Assembly: GCF_000011645.1 (NCBI RefSeq)
Contig: NC_006270.3
Span: 472,501-536,500, forward strand
Reading direction: 5' to 3'
DNA from: Bacillus licheniformis DSM 13 = ATCC 14580
GTDB taxonomy: Bacteria > Bacillota > Bacilli > Bacillales > Bacillaceae
Length of the DNA stretch: 64,000 nt
Shown: positions 8,162-17,383 of the stretch, in pieces
How positions within the stretch are numbered: position 1 is the stretch's first letter
Layout: each line of letters opens with the position of its first letter
The notes under the pieces: model-generated
Told to the model about the DNA's origin: nothing
What the model saw: the letters and a program-made list of their open reading frames with translations, nothing else
Database searches by the model: none
Made by a program: the position numbers and the translations under genes

Positions 8162-9044
8162 ACGCTTTCATCTGTTCAGCGTTTATTTTATCCTTTTTGG
8201 GCTGATAGGAAATATAAAAAATGCCTAAAAGAAGCAGGGCGATCCCGGCCCAGGAAACAAGAGGCAGCGATTCCCTGACAAGCACGGTTCCCAACAGCGA
8301 CGCTGTAAGCGGTTCAGCAAGCGACAGCGTCACCGCCGTTGAGGCGGGCACTTTTGCCAATCCTGTCGTAAATAACAGGTACGCGGCTCCGGTTGCAATG
8401 ACCCCGATATAGAGGCTGACAGCCATTCCCTGAACCGATGAGATCCAGCCGAGATCGTACAGAAACAACAACGGGGCAAGCAATACAGCGCTTAAAAAGA
8501 ATACGGTGCCTGTGACAGCCTCCGGCTTTTGCTTTTGCAGGAGTTTCTTGCTTGTCAGCGTGTAGACGGCAAAGGAAAGACCGGCGCCAAGTGCGAGCAG
8601 TATGCCGAGAAAGCTCCCCCCCGATGAGGCGGAGGGAATGAATAATAAGGCTACGCCTGCTATCGCTGCAGCAGTTGCGATCCACCATTTCGTCTGCGGA
8701 ACCTTTTTGAACACCAGCCATTCGAGGCAGCCGGCAATAATCGGAGCGCTGCCGATGGCGACGACCGTTCCGACGGCGATTCCTGACAGGCTGACGGCTG
8801 AAAAAAAGAAAGGCTGGTAAAATGCCATGCTCAATGCTGCGATGATCAGCGTTTTAACGGGCCAGCCGCTTCGTTTCAATTGACCGCGGAAAGCCGCGAA
8901 CAAGAGCAGGGTGATGCCGCCGACAGCCATTCTGACAGCGCCGAACACAAGAGGTGCCGCCTCTTTCGGCGCAAATGCCTGGGTTGTTCCCGTCGTTCCC
9001 CATAAAATTGCCGCAAGCAAGACAAACAGAACCGATACTTTCAT
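8160..9044 (-). CDS. DMT-superfamily (EamA) transporter
   Basis: 294 residues, ten predicted hydrophobic helices made of two tandem EamA repeats: the first begins LLAAILWGTTGTTQAF, the second LGAGLSFAVYTLTSKKLL with the typical late ASTAVTLSLAEPLTASLLG. The family exports amino acids, drugs or metabolites across the cytoplasmic membrane; nothing here fixes the substrate. The ATG at 9044 is preceded by GGGAGAG. It stands alone, convergent with the gab operon, and may be unrelated to it. Confidence 0.8.
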   Translation of the reverse strand: MKVSVLFVLLAAILWGTTGTTQAFAPKEAAPLVFGAVRMAVGGITLLLFAAFRGQLKRSGWPVKTLIIAALSMAFYQPFFFSAVSLSGIAVGTVVAIGSAPIIAGCLEWLVFKKVPQTKWWIATAAAIAGVALLFIPSASSGGSFLGILLALGAGLSFAVYTLTSKKLLQKQKPEAVTGTVFFLSAVLLAPLLFLYDLGWISSVQGMAVSLYIGVIATGAAYLLFTTGLAKVPASTAVTLSLAEPLTASLLGTVLVRESLPLVSWAGIALLLLGIFYISYQPKKDKINAEQMKA

Positions 9045-9208
9045 ACTAACGATCTCTCCCTACTCGATCATTCAGAACTTTTTCTATTGTAAGATAAGTT
9101 TGCGGATTTTTGAATCGCCGCTTCGGAAATTTCCCTGAAAAGAGGAAATATTCAACGCTGGCCGAATTCATATAATGGCCAAAAAACAATTAAAGTCGGA
9201 GGAAGCGG

Positions 9209-9700
9209 ATGAAAAAACGAACAGTTTTATTCTTCTTGTTGATCTGGCTCGCCGGATGTGCGAGCGCCCAAGAGGCTGAGGAACAAACCAAATGGGTGAA
9301 CAGCGAACAGAAAGCGATTGAGAACGGCATTCGTTATGAAAGCATTACAAAAGACGATATTATAGACAAAATCGATTTAAACGGTGAACAAGTCGTCGTT
9401 TTTCGATTCGGCGATTCGGAGGGAGAGGGGATTGGCCTCGCACACATCAAAAGGGAAAACGGCAACTATCAATGGTACCGCGACTTAAATTACGCAATTG
9501 TAAAATCGGACCACCCGAAAACGGAGAATGCGGAAGCTTCCGCGCCGTTCACAACCCCTAAGGGAAGAAAGTACACGTTATATACAGGGGATGCAGATCG
9601 CCTGAATGGTACATTTGAGACTGATGACGGGCTTCATTTGGAGCCGGTGGTCGATCAAAAAACGGGCATGTATTATCAGATCGTGCAGGATTCGGACTGA
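9209..9700 (+). CDS. Putative lipoprotein of unknown function
   Basis: 163 residues with a lipoprotein signal MKKRTVLFFLLIWLAGCASA: lipobox LAGC, so Cys17 becomes the acylated N-terminus outside the membrane. The mature part is hydrophilic and rich in Glu, Asp and Lys, with VVVFRFGDSEGEGIGLAHIK and YQWYRDLNYAIV suggesting a small beta-rich domain. I do not recognise the family. A good SD (CGGAGGAAG) precedes the ATG, TATAAT lies at 9171-9176, and a terminator follows, so it is a single-gene unit. Confidence 0.7.
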   Translation: MKKRTVLFFLLIWLAGCASAQEAEEQTKWVNSEQKAIENGIRYESITKDDIIDKIDLNGEQVVVFRFGDSEGEGIGLAHIKRENGNYQWYRDLNYAIVKSDHPKTENAEASAPFTTPKGRKYTLYTGDADRLNGTFETDDGLHLEPVVDQKTGMYYQIVQDSD

Positions 9701-9710
9701 AATGAAACAA

Positions 9711-9741
9711 AAATGCTGTCGGGTTGTTCCCGACAGCATTT
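9711..9741. terminator. Bidirectional terminator between the lipoprotein gene and ycnI
   Basis: A perfect 13-bp stem (aaatgctgtcggg/cccgacagcattt) with loop ttgtt lies between convergent genes. Confidence 0.85.
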
Positions 9742-9747
9742 CATTTT

Positions 9748-10392
9748 TTACGATTTCTTTTTCCGCACTGTCAAGAGCAGCGCAGCACCTCCAAGAAGCA
9801 CGGCGAGGATCGACAGGATCAGGGAAGCGGTTTGAATCCCTTGTCCTCCTTGACTGTCTTCATTTTCTGCGGCAGCGTTTTGTTTCGTTGAAGCGCCGTG
9901 TGCATCAACCGTTTCGTGTCCGAGTTTTGCAGCGTCGACAATGCTTGTGATTGCATGCGGGGTATCGGCGTCATCATCACCGGTCCACTCGACAATTGTG
10001 CCGTCCTTATAATATTGGTATGCGTTCCAGGCGGCCTTTTGTTCTTTGTCAGGGTTTTTGGCGGTGAAGGTAAACTGCTGGAATTCACCAGGCTGAATGC
10101 CGCCGTTTTCGGCTTCCCACGTCACCCTTGTTACTTTTTCGTTTTTGCCGGTTTCAGTGCTTGTTTTCCACCCCGGCACCGGTTCATACTGCTGAAATTC
10201 AACACCGTCCGGCATGCTGAGAACGACCTTGATCGTGGCGTTGTCTTTTTCAACCGGTACTTTGACAGTGTATGTTTCCCATGAGCCTGCTGCTGATTCG
10301 GTCGGTTTTACCGTGACATGTGCGCTGACCGGCACGGAGAAAAGCAAAAATGATGCTAGGATTGCACCCATCCATAATGTCTTTTTCAACAT
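9748..10392 (-). CDS. ycnI: YcnI, copper-binding membrane-anchored protein (DUF1775)
   Basis: Signal peptide (to about residue 24, ...PVSA) followed at once by His25 in AHVTVKP; family members bind copper through this N-terminal histidine. The extracellular DUF1775 domain (WETYTVKVP, WEAENGGIQPGEFQQFTF, AYQYYKDGTIVEW) is followed by a linker and a C-terminal membrane helix with KKKS stop-transfer. The frame opens at a TTG (10398), but the ATG at 10392 has AAGGAG at 8 nt. It is the last gene of ycnK-ycnJ-ycnI, and its start lies 3 nt from the end of ycnJ. Confidence 0.9.
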   Translation of the reverse strand: MLKKTLWMGAILASFLLFSVPVSAHVTVKPTESAAGSWETYTVKVPVEKDNATIKVVLSMPDGVEFQQYEPVPGWKTSTETGKNEKVTRVTWEAENGGIQPGEFQQFTFTAKNPDKEQKAAWNAYQYYKDGTIVEWTGDDDADTPHAITSIVDAAKLGHETVDAHGASTKQNAAAENEDSQGGQGIQTASLILSILAVLLGGAALLLTVRKKKS

Positions 10393-10394
10393 AA

Positions 10395-12041
10395 TCAAAA
10401 CTCCTTTTTATTAATTTTTGCATTGAAAACTGTTCTGATTTCCTCAAATGACGCCGTTAATCCGTGAACGCGGATCTTCCAGATGCCGTCTTCGCTTAAA
10501 TTTAAATTTTTCGTTTGGAAAACACCGTCTTTATTTTTGCTGAGGCTGAACGTGCTTTCCTTGTCATCCCCGAAAAGCCCGGTTTTCTCAACGGTTAATT
10601 CAATTTTTTGGATATCTTTGACGACGTCTCCTTTTCTGTTTCTGACGGTGACTTCAAACGTATTTGAGCCCGGCATGTTTGGGCTGATTCGGAGTGACAG
10701 CGTATTTCCTTCCGTCAGCTGCTTCGTCTCACTGAAAGGCTGCGGCAGCGGCGCGGGCGGACTTGGAATATTGGTGAAAACCGCCGTGGTCAGCAGAATG
10801 AGAAGCCCGACCGCCCATTCAGCTTTCATCGAACGGCCGCCCTGCTGTTTCGGCGCTTTTCTAAAACGAAAATAGTGAAATGCCCCGAGTCCGATCATGA
10901 GAAGGACGAGCGCCGATTTCACAAGGAGCGCTTTTCCGTAAGCCGTCCCGAACAGGTTATCCAGTGTATGAACAATGAAAAAGCTGTTGAAAAGGCCCGA
11001 GAATATGAGTAGCCCTGCTGAAGCGAGCGCCCATGGCGAGAAGCGCCGAATGGTTTCCCATATCAAACTTTTGTCAGGCTTCAGCCAGTCTTTTCCGAAA
11101 AACAGCACAAACATCGCGAGTCCGCCAGTCCAAATGGAAGCGGCATTCAGATGGATGAAGTTCATCGCGATTGTCATATAGCCTGCGCTCGTCGAAGCGG
11201 CATGGCCGTCGAGCGATTTGACGAACAATAGTCCGGCAAAAAGGAACAGGCTCAAGATCGCGCTCTTCAGGCCTTTTCTATTCGAAGAGAAAACAAGCAA
11301 GGCGATGATGGCGATGTTGATCAGCCACAGCGTTCCGCCCGTCGTATTCAGAAGCGTTTCTTTTAAAAGCGAAGGCTGAAAAGCCCCGATCCAGGAAACG
11401 CCTGCGTTTGTTTTTGTTTGCAGTGGCAGCTGAATGATGATGGCAGCCCCTGTCAATAAGAGCGCCACATTCGTGATCCGCTTCAGACGGCGCTTTTTGT
11501 CACCCGGCCAGCCGTTTTCAGGTCGGTGCCAGACGAGCTGAAAAAGAGCGGCTCCCATGAACAGGGAGAAACCGGTATACAAAAGGACGCGTTCAATGAC
11601 GATATCGGCTGCCGGCAGGCCTGATGCTTGATTTTGCTGATCTTTCGGCAGCCCGCCTTGAATGTTTCCGATACTAAAAGGGATCGTGCCTGATACAGGA
11701 TGACCGTCTGCGGATACGGCTCTCCATTCGGCCGAGTAGATATCATCCTTTAACTTCGGTTTCAGCTTGACGGTCATGATCTTTGCGTTTTGGGGGTCGA
11801 TTTCCGTTTTGCCGGAATCTACCCGTTCACCCGACGAATTTCTGACCGTTATCGAATGAAACCCGTTCTGAATCGCTTCATTGAATTCGATCTTAATTTC
11901 TTCAGGCGCTTTTTTCAGCTCCTGATTTTCAGCAGGAGTTGATTGTACGATATAAGCGTGAGCAAAAGCGGCTTTTGGCAGCAGAATGGTACAAAGAACA
12001 GCCAGAACTGCCCAGAGTGTTGCTCTTTTCATCACATTCAT
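10395..12041 (-). CDS. ycnJ: YcnJ, copper uptake protein (CopC-CopD fusion)
   Basis: 548 residues. A signal peptide ends before His28 of AHAYIVQSTPAENQ, the start of a periplasmic-type CopC domain (to about residue 130, with GHPVSGTIPFSIG). A CopD region of about eight membrane helices follows (about 160-440, with LNAASIWTGGLAMFVLFFGK and GAFHYFRFRKAP), then a soluble C-terminal domain. In B. subtilis YcnJ is needed for growth in low copper. A TTG at 12056 also opens the frame but has no SD; the ATG at 12041 follows AAGAG. It is in an operon with ycnK and ycnI. Confidence 0.9.
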   Translation of the reverse strand: MNVMKRATLWAVLAVLCTILLPKAAFAHAYIVQSTPAENQELKKAPEEIKIEFNEAIQNGFHSITVRNSSGERVDSGKTEIDPQNAKIMTVKLKPKLKDDIYSAEWRAVSADGHPVSGTIPFSIGNIQGGLPKDQQNQASGLPAADIVIERVLLYTGFSLFMGAALFQLVWHRPENGWPGDKKRRLKRITNVALLLTGAAIIIQLPLQTKTNAGVSWIGAFQPSLLKETLLNTTGGTLWLINIAIIALLVFSSNRKGLKSAILSLFLFAGLLFVKSLDGHAASTSAGYMTIAMNFIHLNAASIWTGGLAMFVLFFGKDWLKPDKSLIWETIRRFSPWALASAGLLIFSGLFNSFFIVHTLDNLFGTAYGKALLVKSALVLLMIGLGAFHYFRFRKAPKQQGGRSMKAEWAVGLLILLTTAVFTNIPSPPAPLPQPFSETKQLTEGNTLSLRISPNMPGSNTFEVTVRNRKGDVVKDIQKIELTVEKTGLFGDDKESTFSLSKNKDGVFQTKNLNLSEDGIWKIRVHGLTASFEEIRTVFNAKINKKEF

Positions 12042-12060
12042 CCAATCTCTTAACAAAATT

Positions 12061-12633
12061 TCATGTCTTCAGGCTGCAGCAGCTGTTCTTCATCGTTTTC
12101 TGGACCAGAAGCGCGGCATCGTCAAACGATAACAGCTGTCCGCCAAAGCCTTTTTTGAATTTCCGCGCTTCTGCTTCAGAAGCGAAAGGGAGCGCATGCG
12201 GCTCGCAGCAGTTCAAATGAAGATCTGTATCCAGCAAAAAGACGGCAGCTTTGGCGCTGATCGTCGTATCCAGCAAAAAATCCCTGCAGATAATCTGTGA
12301 TACATCATCTTTCACTTTCTCATAGCGGAGCATTGCGCAATGCACGCAGCAAAACTGTTCAATTTGGCTGTCGTTTTTGACAATTTGCACGGCAAGCCTC
12401 GAACCTGCCCCTTTTCCGCAAACGACGCAAAGCTGCCCAAGCTGCTGCTTCGGCTTGTTTAGCGTAATTCCGCCTGCGGTCTTGATGACCTGCCCGTTTT
12501 CAACGAGCGGTTTAATGTCGCGGTAAACGGTCATTTCAGAGACGTTCAGCCTTTTCGAAATTTCCGAAATGCGCAGAGATTCTTCTTCTTTGATCCAAGC
12601 CAAAATCTGCTCCCTTCTTTTAATCGGTAGCAT
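12061..12633 (-). CDS. ycnK: YcnK, copper-responsive DeoR-type repressor
   Basis: 190 residues, the same length as B. subtilis YcnK. The N-terminal DeoR helix-turn-helix (RISEISKRLNVSEMTVYRDIKPLV) is joined to a NosL-like copper-sensing half with CVVCGKG, CCVHCAML and a late NCCEPHALPF. YcnK is known to repress ycnJ when copper is sufficient. The frame is open further upstream, but the ATG at 12633 has a strong GGGGAGGAG and the conserved start MLPIKRREQ. It is the first gene of ycnK-ycnJ-ycnI, divergent from nasB. Confidence 0.9.
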   Translation of the reverse strand: MLPIKRREQILAWIKEEESLRISEISKRLNVSEMTVYRDIKPLVENGQVIKTAGGITLNKPKQQLGQLCVVCGKGAGSRLAVQIVKNDSQIEQFCCVHCAMLRYEKVKDDVSQIICRDFLLDTTISAKAAVFLLDTDLHLNCCEPHALPFASEAEARKFKKGFGGQLLSFDDAALLVQKTMKNSCCSLKT

Positions 12634-12806
12634 TCTCCTCCCCCGTTCTTTATGTTCTGTACTTATAAGCCTAGTAGATTGAAGGAAAAGAAACAAGCGG
12701 AACGTGATAAAAAATGTGATGAAATGTTGAACTTTAACATCGCGGCCAAAGCCGTTGAATCGTCGTCAATGGGTACTGGTCAAACCGTCCTGTTTCTAAA
12801 ATTTTT

Positions 12807-12823
12807 TGTCAGGAAATGTAACA
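12807..12823 (+). promoter_or_regulatory. TnrA box upstream of nasB
   Basis: TGTCAGGAAATGTAACA matches the TnrA consensus TGTNA-N7-TNACA at every fixed position. TnrA activates nas genes during nitrogen limitation in B. subtilis. The box centre is about 47 bp before the expected transcription start. Confidence 0.85.
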
Positions 12824-12826
12824 GGT

Positions 12827-12858
12827 TTGCACGCTTTAGCGATGCAATGTGAAATAAT
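12827..12858 (+). promoter_or_regulatory. nasB promoter
   Basis: TTGCAC (12827-12832) and a weak -10 region around TGAAAT/AATAAT (12850-12858) lie just downstream of the TnrA box. The poor -10 fits dependence on an activator. Confidence 0.5.
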
Positions 12859-12893
12859 AATCCGGAGCAAAGCTGCAGAGGGGAGGGGAGAAA

Positions 12894-15188
12894 ATGGGGA
12901 AACAAAGGCTTGTTTTAATAGGAAACGGCATGGCAGGGGTTCGCACGGCCGAAGAGATTTCACTACACGGCGGGAGCCGGTTTGAGATCGTCATCATCGG
13001 CAGCGAACCACACCCGGGCTATAACCGGATTCTGCTGTCTTCTGTCCTTCAGGGAGAAACGGATTGGAACGATGTGATGACAAAAAGCCGGAGCTGGTAT
13101 GAAGAAAACGGGATTACCCTTTATACAGGGGAAACGGCTGTCGCAATCGATACGGTTAATCAAACGGTGGCGACAGATCAAAACCGCGAAATCGCTTATG
13201 ACAAACTGATCATTGCGACGGGCTCTTCCCCGTTTATCCTCCCGGTTCATGGTGCAGACAAAGAAGGGGTATATGGTTTTAGAACAATAGACGATTGCCG
13301 GGCATTCATAAACGCATCAAAGCGATTTAAAAAAGCGGCCGTCATCGGCGGGGGAATATTGGGCCTTGAGGCGGCGCGGGGATTGGCAAACCTCGGGATG
13401 AAGGTTGATGTGGTTCACCACTCTTCCTCCATCATGCAGACTCAGCTTGATCCGCCGGCTTCTGCCATGCTCCAGAAAGAGCTGGAGCGTCAAGGGATCC
13501 ATTTTCTTTTGGAGAAAGATACAGAGGCGATTTTAGGAACATCGCGCGCCGAGGGTGTGCGGTTTAAAGACGGGACGAAGATCAGCGCCGATCTCGTCGT
13601 CATGGCTGCCGGTGTCAGACCGAATATCGAACTGGCCAAGGCGAGCGGTATTTCAACCAACAGGGCGATCATCGTCAGCGACTATATGGAGACAAATGTT
13701 CCAAATGTCTACGCCGTCGGTGAATGCGCGGAGCATAACGGAACGGTCTACGGCTTAGTCAAGCCACTGTATGAGCAGGGGAAAGTGCTGGCCAAACATA
13801 TTTGCGGCCTCGAATGTTCCGGTTATCAGGGCTCCGTTCAGTCCGCGGCTTTAAAAATGTCCGGAATCGACGTCTTTTCGGCAGGGAAAATCACAGAGGA
13901 CGACTCGACGACGGCTATTAAACTTTTAGACGAAGCGGCCGGAGTCTATAAAAAAGCGGTCTTTCAAGGGGATAAAATGGCCGGCGTCATTTTATACGGA
14001 GACACCAGCGGCAGCCAAAGGCTGTTGGAAAGCATCATCAAACAAAGGGATATTACCGTTGTCAAAAAAGAGCTGTTTCAATCGGAGGAAGACAGTTCAG
14101 TCGCTTCTATGGCGGTTCGTGAAACGATCTGCCAATGCAACGCGGTTTCAAAAGGCATGATCATGGAAGCGATACAGACGCACGGTTTAAAGACGGCCGA
14201 GGAGGTCAAACGCTGTACAAAAGCTTCCGGGTCATGCGGCGGCTGCAGGCCGTTGGTCGAGGAACTGCTCCTCCATACCGCCGAACATGATGGTCACATA
14301 TCTGCGGCGGAACAACCGATGTGCGCCTGCACTTCATTCACGGAAGATGAAGTCGTGAACGAAATACAGATGAGAAATCTTTCTTCCGTTCACGAAGTCA
14401 TCTCGGCGCTCGGCTGGAAAAATAGCAGCGGATGCCGGATTTGCGTGCCCGCGCTTCACTACTATTTAAAAATGATCCGTCCGGACATCGCCTATGAGGA
14501 GCACGAAGAGGAGACGGATGCCATCATCCCGCAAATGTACGGAGGCCGGACGAATGCCGAAGAGCTGAAGCGCATTGCAGGAGTGATTGAAAAATATCAA
14601 ATTCAAGAGGTGTACATGACACACCATCAGAGATTAAAGCTTGCCGGCATCAAGCCGGAGCATATAGAGCGCGTGAAAGAAGAACTCGGCATGCCGTATT
14701 GCCTGCCGCAACAGCAGCGGATCGCCGCGGTTAAAACGTGCCCATGCGGATCACCGCAGATTCAAACATTGGCAGCAGACTTGGAAAAAGCAGCAGAATC
14801 CCTCCTCATTCCGGCCAAGGTCTCCATTGGGGTGTCGGGCTGTTTGGACGATTGCGTGTACGCTTCAGTTCATGACATCGGACTTCTCAAAGTAAACGGA
14901 GGATGGGAGATTTATGCGGGCGGCCAAGGAGGACAGCATGCTTCCCCGGGAGAGCTGCTTTCAGTAGCCGACTCGGCGGAGGAAGCGGGTGAACTCATGA
15001 AAGGCCTGCTTCAATATTACCGCGAAACAGCAAACTATCTTGAGAAGATCGGGCATTGGATTGAACGCGCCGGCATCATTCATATCCGGGAAGTTTTATT
15101 TGACAACGGACTTCGCGGCCAGCTGTTCGAACGGCTTGAAAAAGAAAAGCGGCTGGCTCAGCAAGAAATGATAAAAGGGCTGATGTGA
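12894..15188 (+). CDS. nasB: NasB, electron-transfer subunit of assimilatory nitrate reductase
   Basis: 764 residues resembling NirB. An FAD/NAD(P)H pyridine-nucleotide-disulfide reductase part (LVLIGNGMAGVR, IGGGILGLEAARG) is followed by two [2Fe-2S] BFD-like cysteine clusters (CQCNAVSKG...CGGC and CACTSF...CRICVP), then a sulfite/nitrite-reductase-like C-terminus. That last part has lost the siroheme/4Fe-4S cysteine pattern (KTCPCGS and SGCLDDC against KTCVGEQFC and SACPRNC in NasD), so it is probably structural. NasB passes electrons from NADH to NasC. It has a GGGGAGGGGAG ribosome site and lies 1 nt before nasC. Confidence 0.9.
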   Translation: MGKQRLVLIGNGMAGVRTAEEISLHGGSRFEIVIIGSEPHPGYNRILLSSVLQGETDWNDVMTKSRSWYEENGITLYTGETAVAIDTVNQTVATDQNREIAYDKLIIATGSSPFILPVHGADKEGVYGFRTIDDCRAFINASKRFKKAAVIGGGILGLEAARGLANLGMKVDVVHHSSSIMQTQLDPPASAMLQKELERQGIHFLLEKDTEAILGTSRAEGVRFKDGTKISADLVVMAAGVRPNIELAKASGISTNRAIIVSDYMETNVPNVYAVGECAEHNGTVYGLVKPLYEQGKVLAKHICGLECSGYQGSVQSAALKMSGIDVFSAGKITEDDSTTAIKLLDEAAGVYKKAVFQGDKMAGVILYGDTSGSQRLLESIIKQRDITVVKKELFQSEEDSSVASMAVRETICQCNAVSKGMIMEAIQTHGLKTAEEVKRCTKASGSCGGCRPLVEELLLHTAEHDGHISAAEQPMCACTSFTEDEVVNEIQMRNLSSVHEVISALGWKNSSGCRICVPALHYYLKMIRPDIAYEEHEEETDAIIPQMYGGRTNAEELKRIAGVIEKYQIQEVYMTHHQRLKLAGIKPEHIERVKEELGMPYCLPQQQRIAAVKTCPCGSPQIQTLAADLEKAAESLLIPAKVSIGVSGCLDDCVYASVHDIGLLKVNGGWEIYAGGQGGQHASPGELLSVADSAEEAGELMKGLLQYYRETANYLEKIGHWIERAGIIHIREVLFDNGLRGQLFERLEKEKRLAQQEMIKGLM

Positions 15189-15189
15189 A

Positions 15190-17349
15190 ATGACAGAACG
15201 ATTGCTAAAGTACTTTCGCACAAAGCAAAAAGAAGTGCAATCCGAAAAAACGTATGACACCCAATGTCCATTTTGCAGCATGCAGTGCAAAATGCAGCTC
15301 ATTGAACAGACGATTGTGACAAGAAAAAAATACACGGCGGTCGGAAAAGACAATCCGACGACAAAGGGGCGGCTGTGCATGAAAGGGATGAACGCCCATC
15401 AGCACGCGTTTCATTCAGAGAGAATCACCCATCCGCTGATCAAAAAAAACGGCGAATTTGTCCGTGTATCATGGGAAGAAGCGCTTCAGTACATCAAAGA
15501 ACAAGTAACAGCGATCCAGCATGAAGACGGCCGCGATGCTTTGAGTGTATACGGCAGCGCGTCCATTACAAACGAAGAAGCGTACCTGCTCGGGAAGTTC
15601 GCCCGCGTCGCCTTGAAGACGAAGCATATTGACTACAACGGCAGGCTTTGCATGTCGGCGGCCGCAACAGCTGCAAATCAAACCTTCGGAATGGACCGGG
15701 GACTGACAAATGCCCTTTCCGAGATCCCCCATGCAAGGGTCATCATCCTCGCAGGTACGAATATCGCCGAGTGCCAGCCGACGATCATGCCGTATTTTGA
15801 AGAAGCGAAGCAAAACAGGGCGTACATCATCGTCATTGATCCCCGCGAAACGGCAACGGCCAAGATCGCCGACCTGCATTTGAAAATCAAGCCGGGAACA
15901 GACGCCGCGCTCGCAAACGGAATGCTGAAAATCATCATTGAAGAACAGCTGACAGACGGAGCTTTTATCAGAGATAGAGCTGAAGGGTTTGAAGAGGTCA
16001 AGCGCCATGTAGCATCTTTATCGCTTGAAGACATTTCGGCCAAAACCGGGATACAAATCGAGCAGATCAAAAAAGCCGCGGTAAAATTCGCCCGCGAGGA
16101 GACGGGAATGCTGTTCACGGCAAGAGGGGTTGAACAGCAGACTGACGGAACGGCTGCTGTAAGAAATTTACTGAATATTCTAATATCAACGGGGAAAATC
16201 GGCAAATATGCTTGCGGCTACGGCGCCGTCACCGGGCAAGGAAACGGGCAGGGGGCGCGGGAGCACGGGCAGAAAGCAGACCAGCTGCCAGGTTACCGTT
16301 CGATTGAAAATGAAGCCGACCGCGCCTATATTGCGGATGTTTGGGGCATAAAAGCTGAAGATCTTCCGGGAAAAGGCGTATCCGCTTATGAAATGATGAA
16401 GAAAGTTCATGAAGGCGAAATTACAGGAATGTTTTTAATGTGTTCAAACCCTGTTGTATCCAGCCCGACCGCCGGCTTTGTCAAATCCGCTTTGGGTAAA
16501 TTAAAGTTTTTTGCCGCCGTTGATTTGTTTCTTTCTGAAACGGCAATACTCGCGGATGTCGTTCTCCCAGCATCATCCTATCTCGAGGACGAAGGAACGA
16601 TGACCAATCTGGAAGGCAGAGTGACATTAAGGGAAGCCTCAAAGCCGTGTCCCGGTGAAGCGAGGCATGACTGGCAAATTATTTGCGATATCGCTAAAGC
16701 GCTTGGAAAAGGCCGCTATTTTTCATATCGATCGGCAGAGGATGTTTTTAATGAATTGAGAAAAGCGAGCCGCGGCGGAATTGCCGACTATTCGGGCATC
16801 ACCTATGAACGTCTGAGAAAGGAAGGCGGCATTTTATGGCCCTGTCCAGAAGAGGGGCACCCTGGAACACAGCGCCTGTTTGAATCATCCTTCTCCCACC
16901 CGGACAAAAAAGCAAGAATGTGCGTCGTCCCGAACGAACCAAAGGTCAAAAAAGATGTACCGACTGAGGAGTATCCCCTTATTCTGACGACCGGAAGGGT
17001 GATGTCTCACTATTTAACCGGGGTACAGACGAGAAGGAGCGCTGCGCTCAAGGCGAGACACTTTGAATCATTTATGGAAATCCATCCGAAAACGGCGGAA
17101 AAGTACAATATTGGCGACCGGGTGCTGGTCAGGGTGGAATCAAAAAGAGGCAGCATCATCGTCAGGAGCAAATGGTCGGAAGCCATCAGGCCGGATACCG
17201 TTTTTGTACCGATACATTGGGCGGATTCGCAAAATGTGAACGATTTGATAGCGGAAACGCTCGATCCGTCCTGCAGCATGCCGGGATTTAAGGTTTGCTC
17301 CGTGAAAATTCGTCCGTCAGTTGACAATTTTGTGAATAAATTGTCATAA
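15190..17349 (+). CDS. nasC: NasC, catalytic subunit of assimilatory nitrate reductase
   Basis: 719-residue molybdopterin oxidoreductase that reduces nitrate to nitrite in the cytoplasm. The N-terminal [4Fe-4S] motif is CPFCSMQC followed by GRLCMKG, as in NasA/NapA-type enzymes. The Mo-bis-MGD domains carry the family strings NGRLCMSAAA, GYGAVTGQGNGQGAREHG, the D-rich VVLPASSYLEDEGTMTNLEGR and a C-terminal LILTTGRVMSHYLTG molybdopterin-binding module. It directly follows nasB. No nitrate transporter gene (nasA) is in the window, unlike the B. subtilis arrangement. Confidence 0.93.
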   Translation: MTERLLKYFRTKQKEVQSEKTYDTQCPFCSMQCKMQLIEQTIVTRKKYTAVGKDNPTTKGRLCMKGMNAHQHAFHSERITHPLIKKNGEFVRVSWEEALQYIKEQVTAIQHEDGRDALSVYGSASITNEEAYLLGKFARVALKTKHIDYNGRLCMSAAATAANQTFGMDRGLTNALSEIPHARVIILAGTNIAECQPTIMPYFEEAKQNRAYIIVIDPRETATAKIADLHLKIKPGTDAALANGMLKIIIEEQLTDGAFIRDRAEGFEEVKRHVASLSLEDISAKTGIQIEQIKKAAVKFAREETGMLFTARGVEQQTDGTAAVRNLLNILISTGKIGKYACGYGAVTGQGNGQGAREHGQKADQLPGYRSIENEADRAYIADVWGIKAEDLPGKGVSAYEMMKKVHEGEITGMFLMCSNPVVSSPTAGFVKSALGKLKFFAAVDLFLSETAILADVVLPASSYLEDEGTMTNLEGRVTLREASKPCPGEARHDWQIICDIAKALGKGRYFSYRSAEDVFNELRKASRGGIADYSGITYERLRKEGGILWPCPEEGHPGTQRLFESSFSHPDKKARMCVVPNEPKVKKDVPTEEYPLILTTGRVMSHYLTGVQTRRSAALKARHFESFMEIHPKTAEKYNIGDRVLVRVESKRGSIIVRSKWSEAIRPDTVFVPIHWADSQNVNDLIAETLDPSCSMPGFKVCSVKIRPSVDNFVNKLS

Positions 17350-17383
17350 AAAGTCATAAAAAGTTTACAAAATTAACTATAAT

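Noticed and set aside
12721..12741. ATGTT/AACAT inverted repeat (TGTTGAACTTTAACA) as a second TnrA box or YcnK operator
   Set aside because: It is two bases too short for a TnrA box and there is no independent evidence for YcnK binding.
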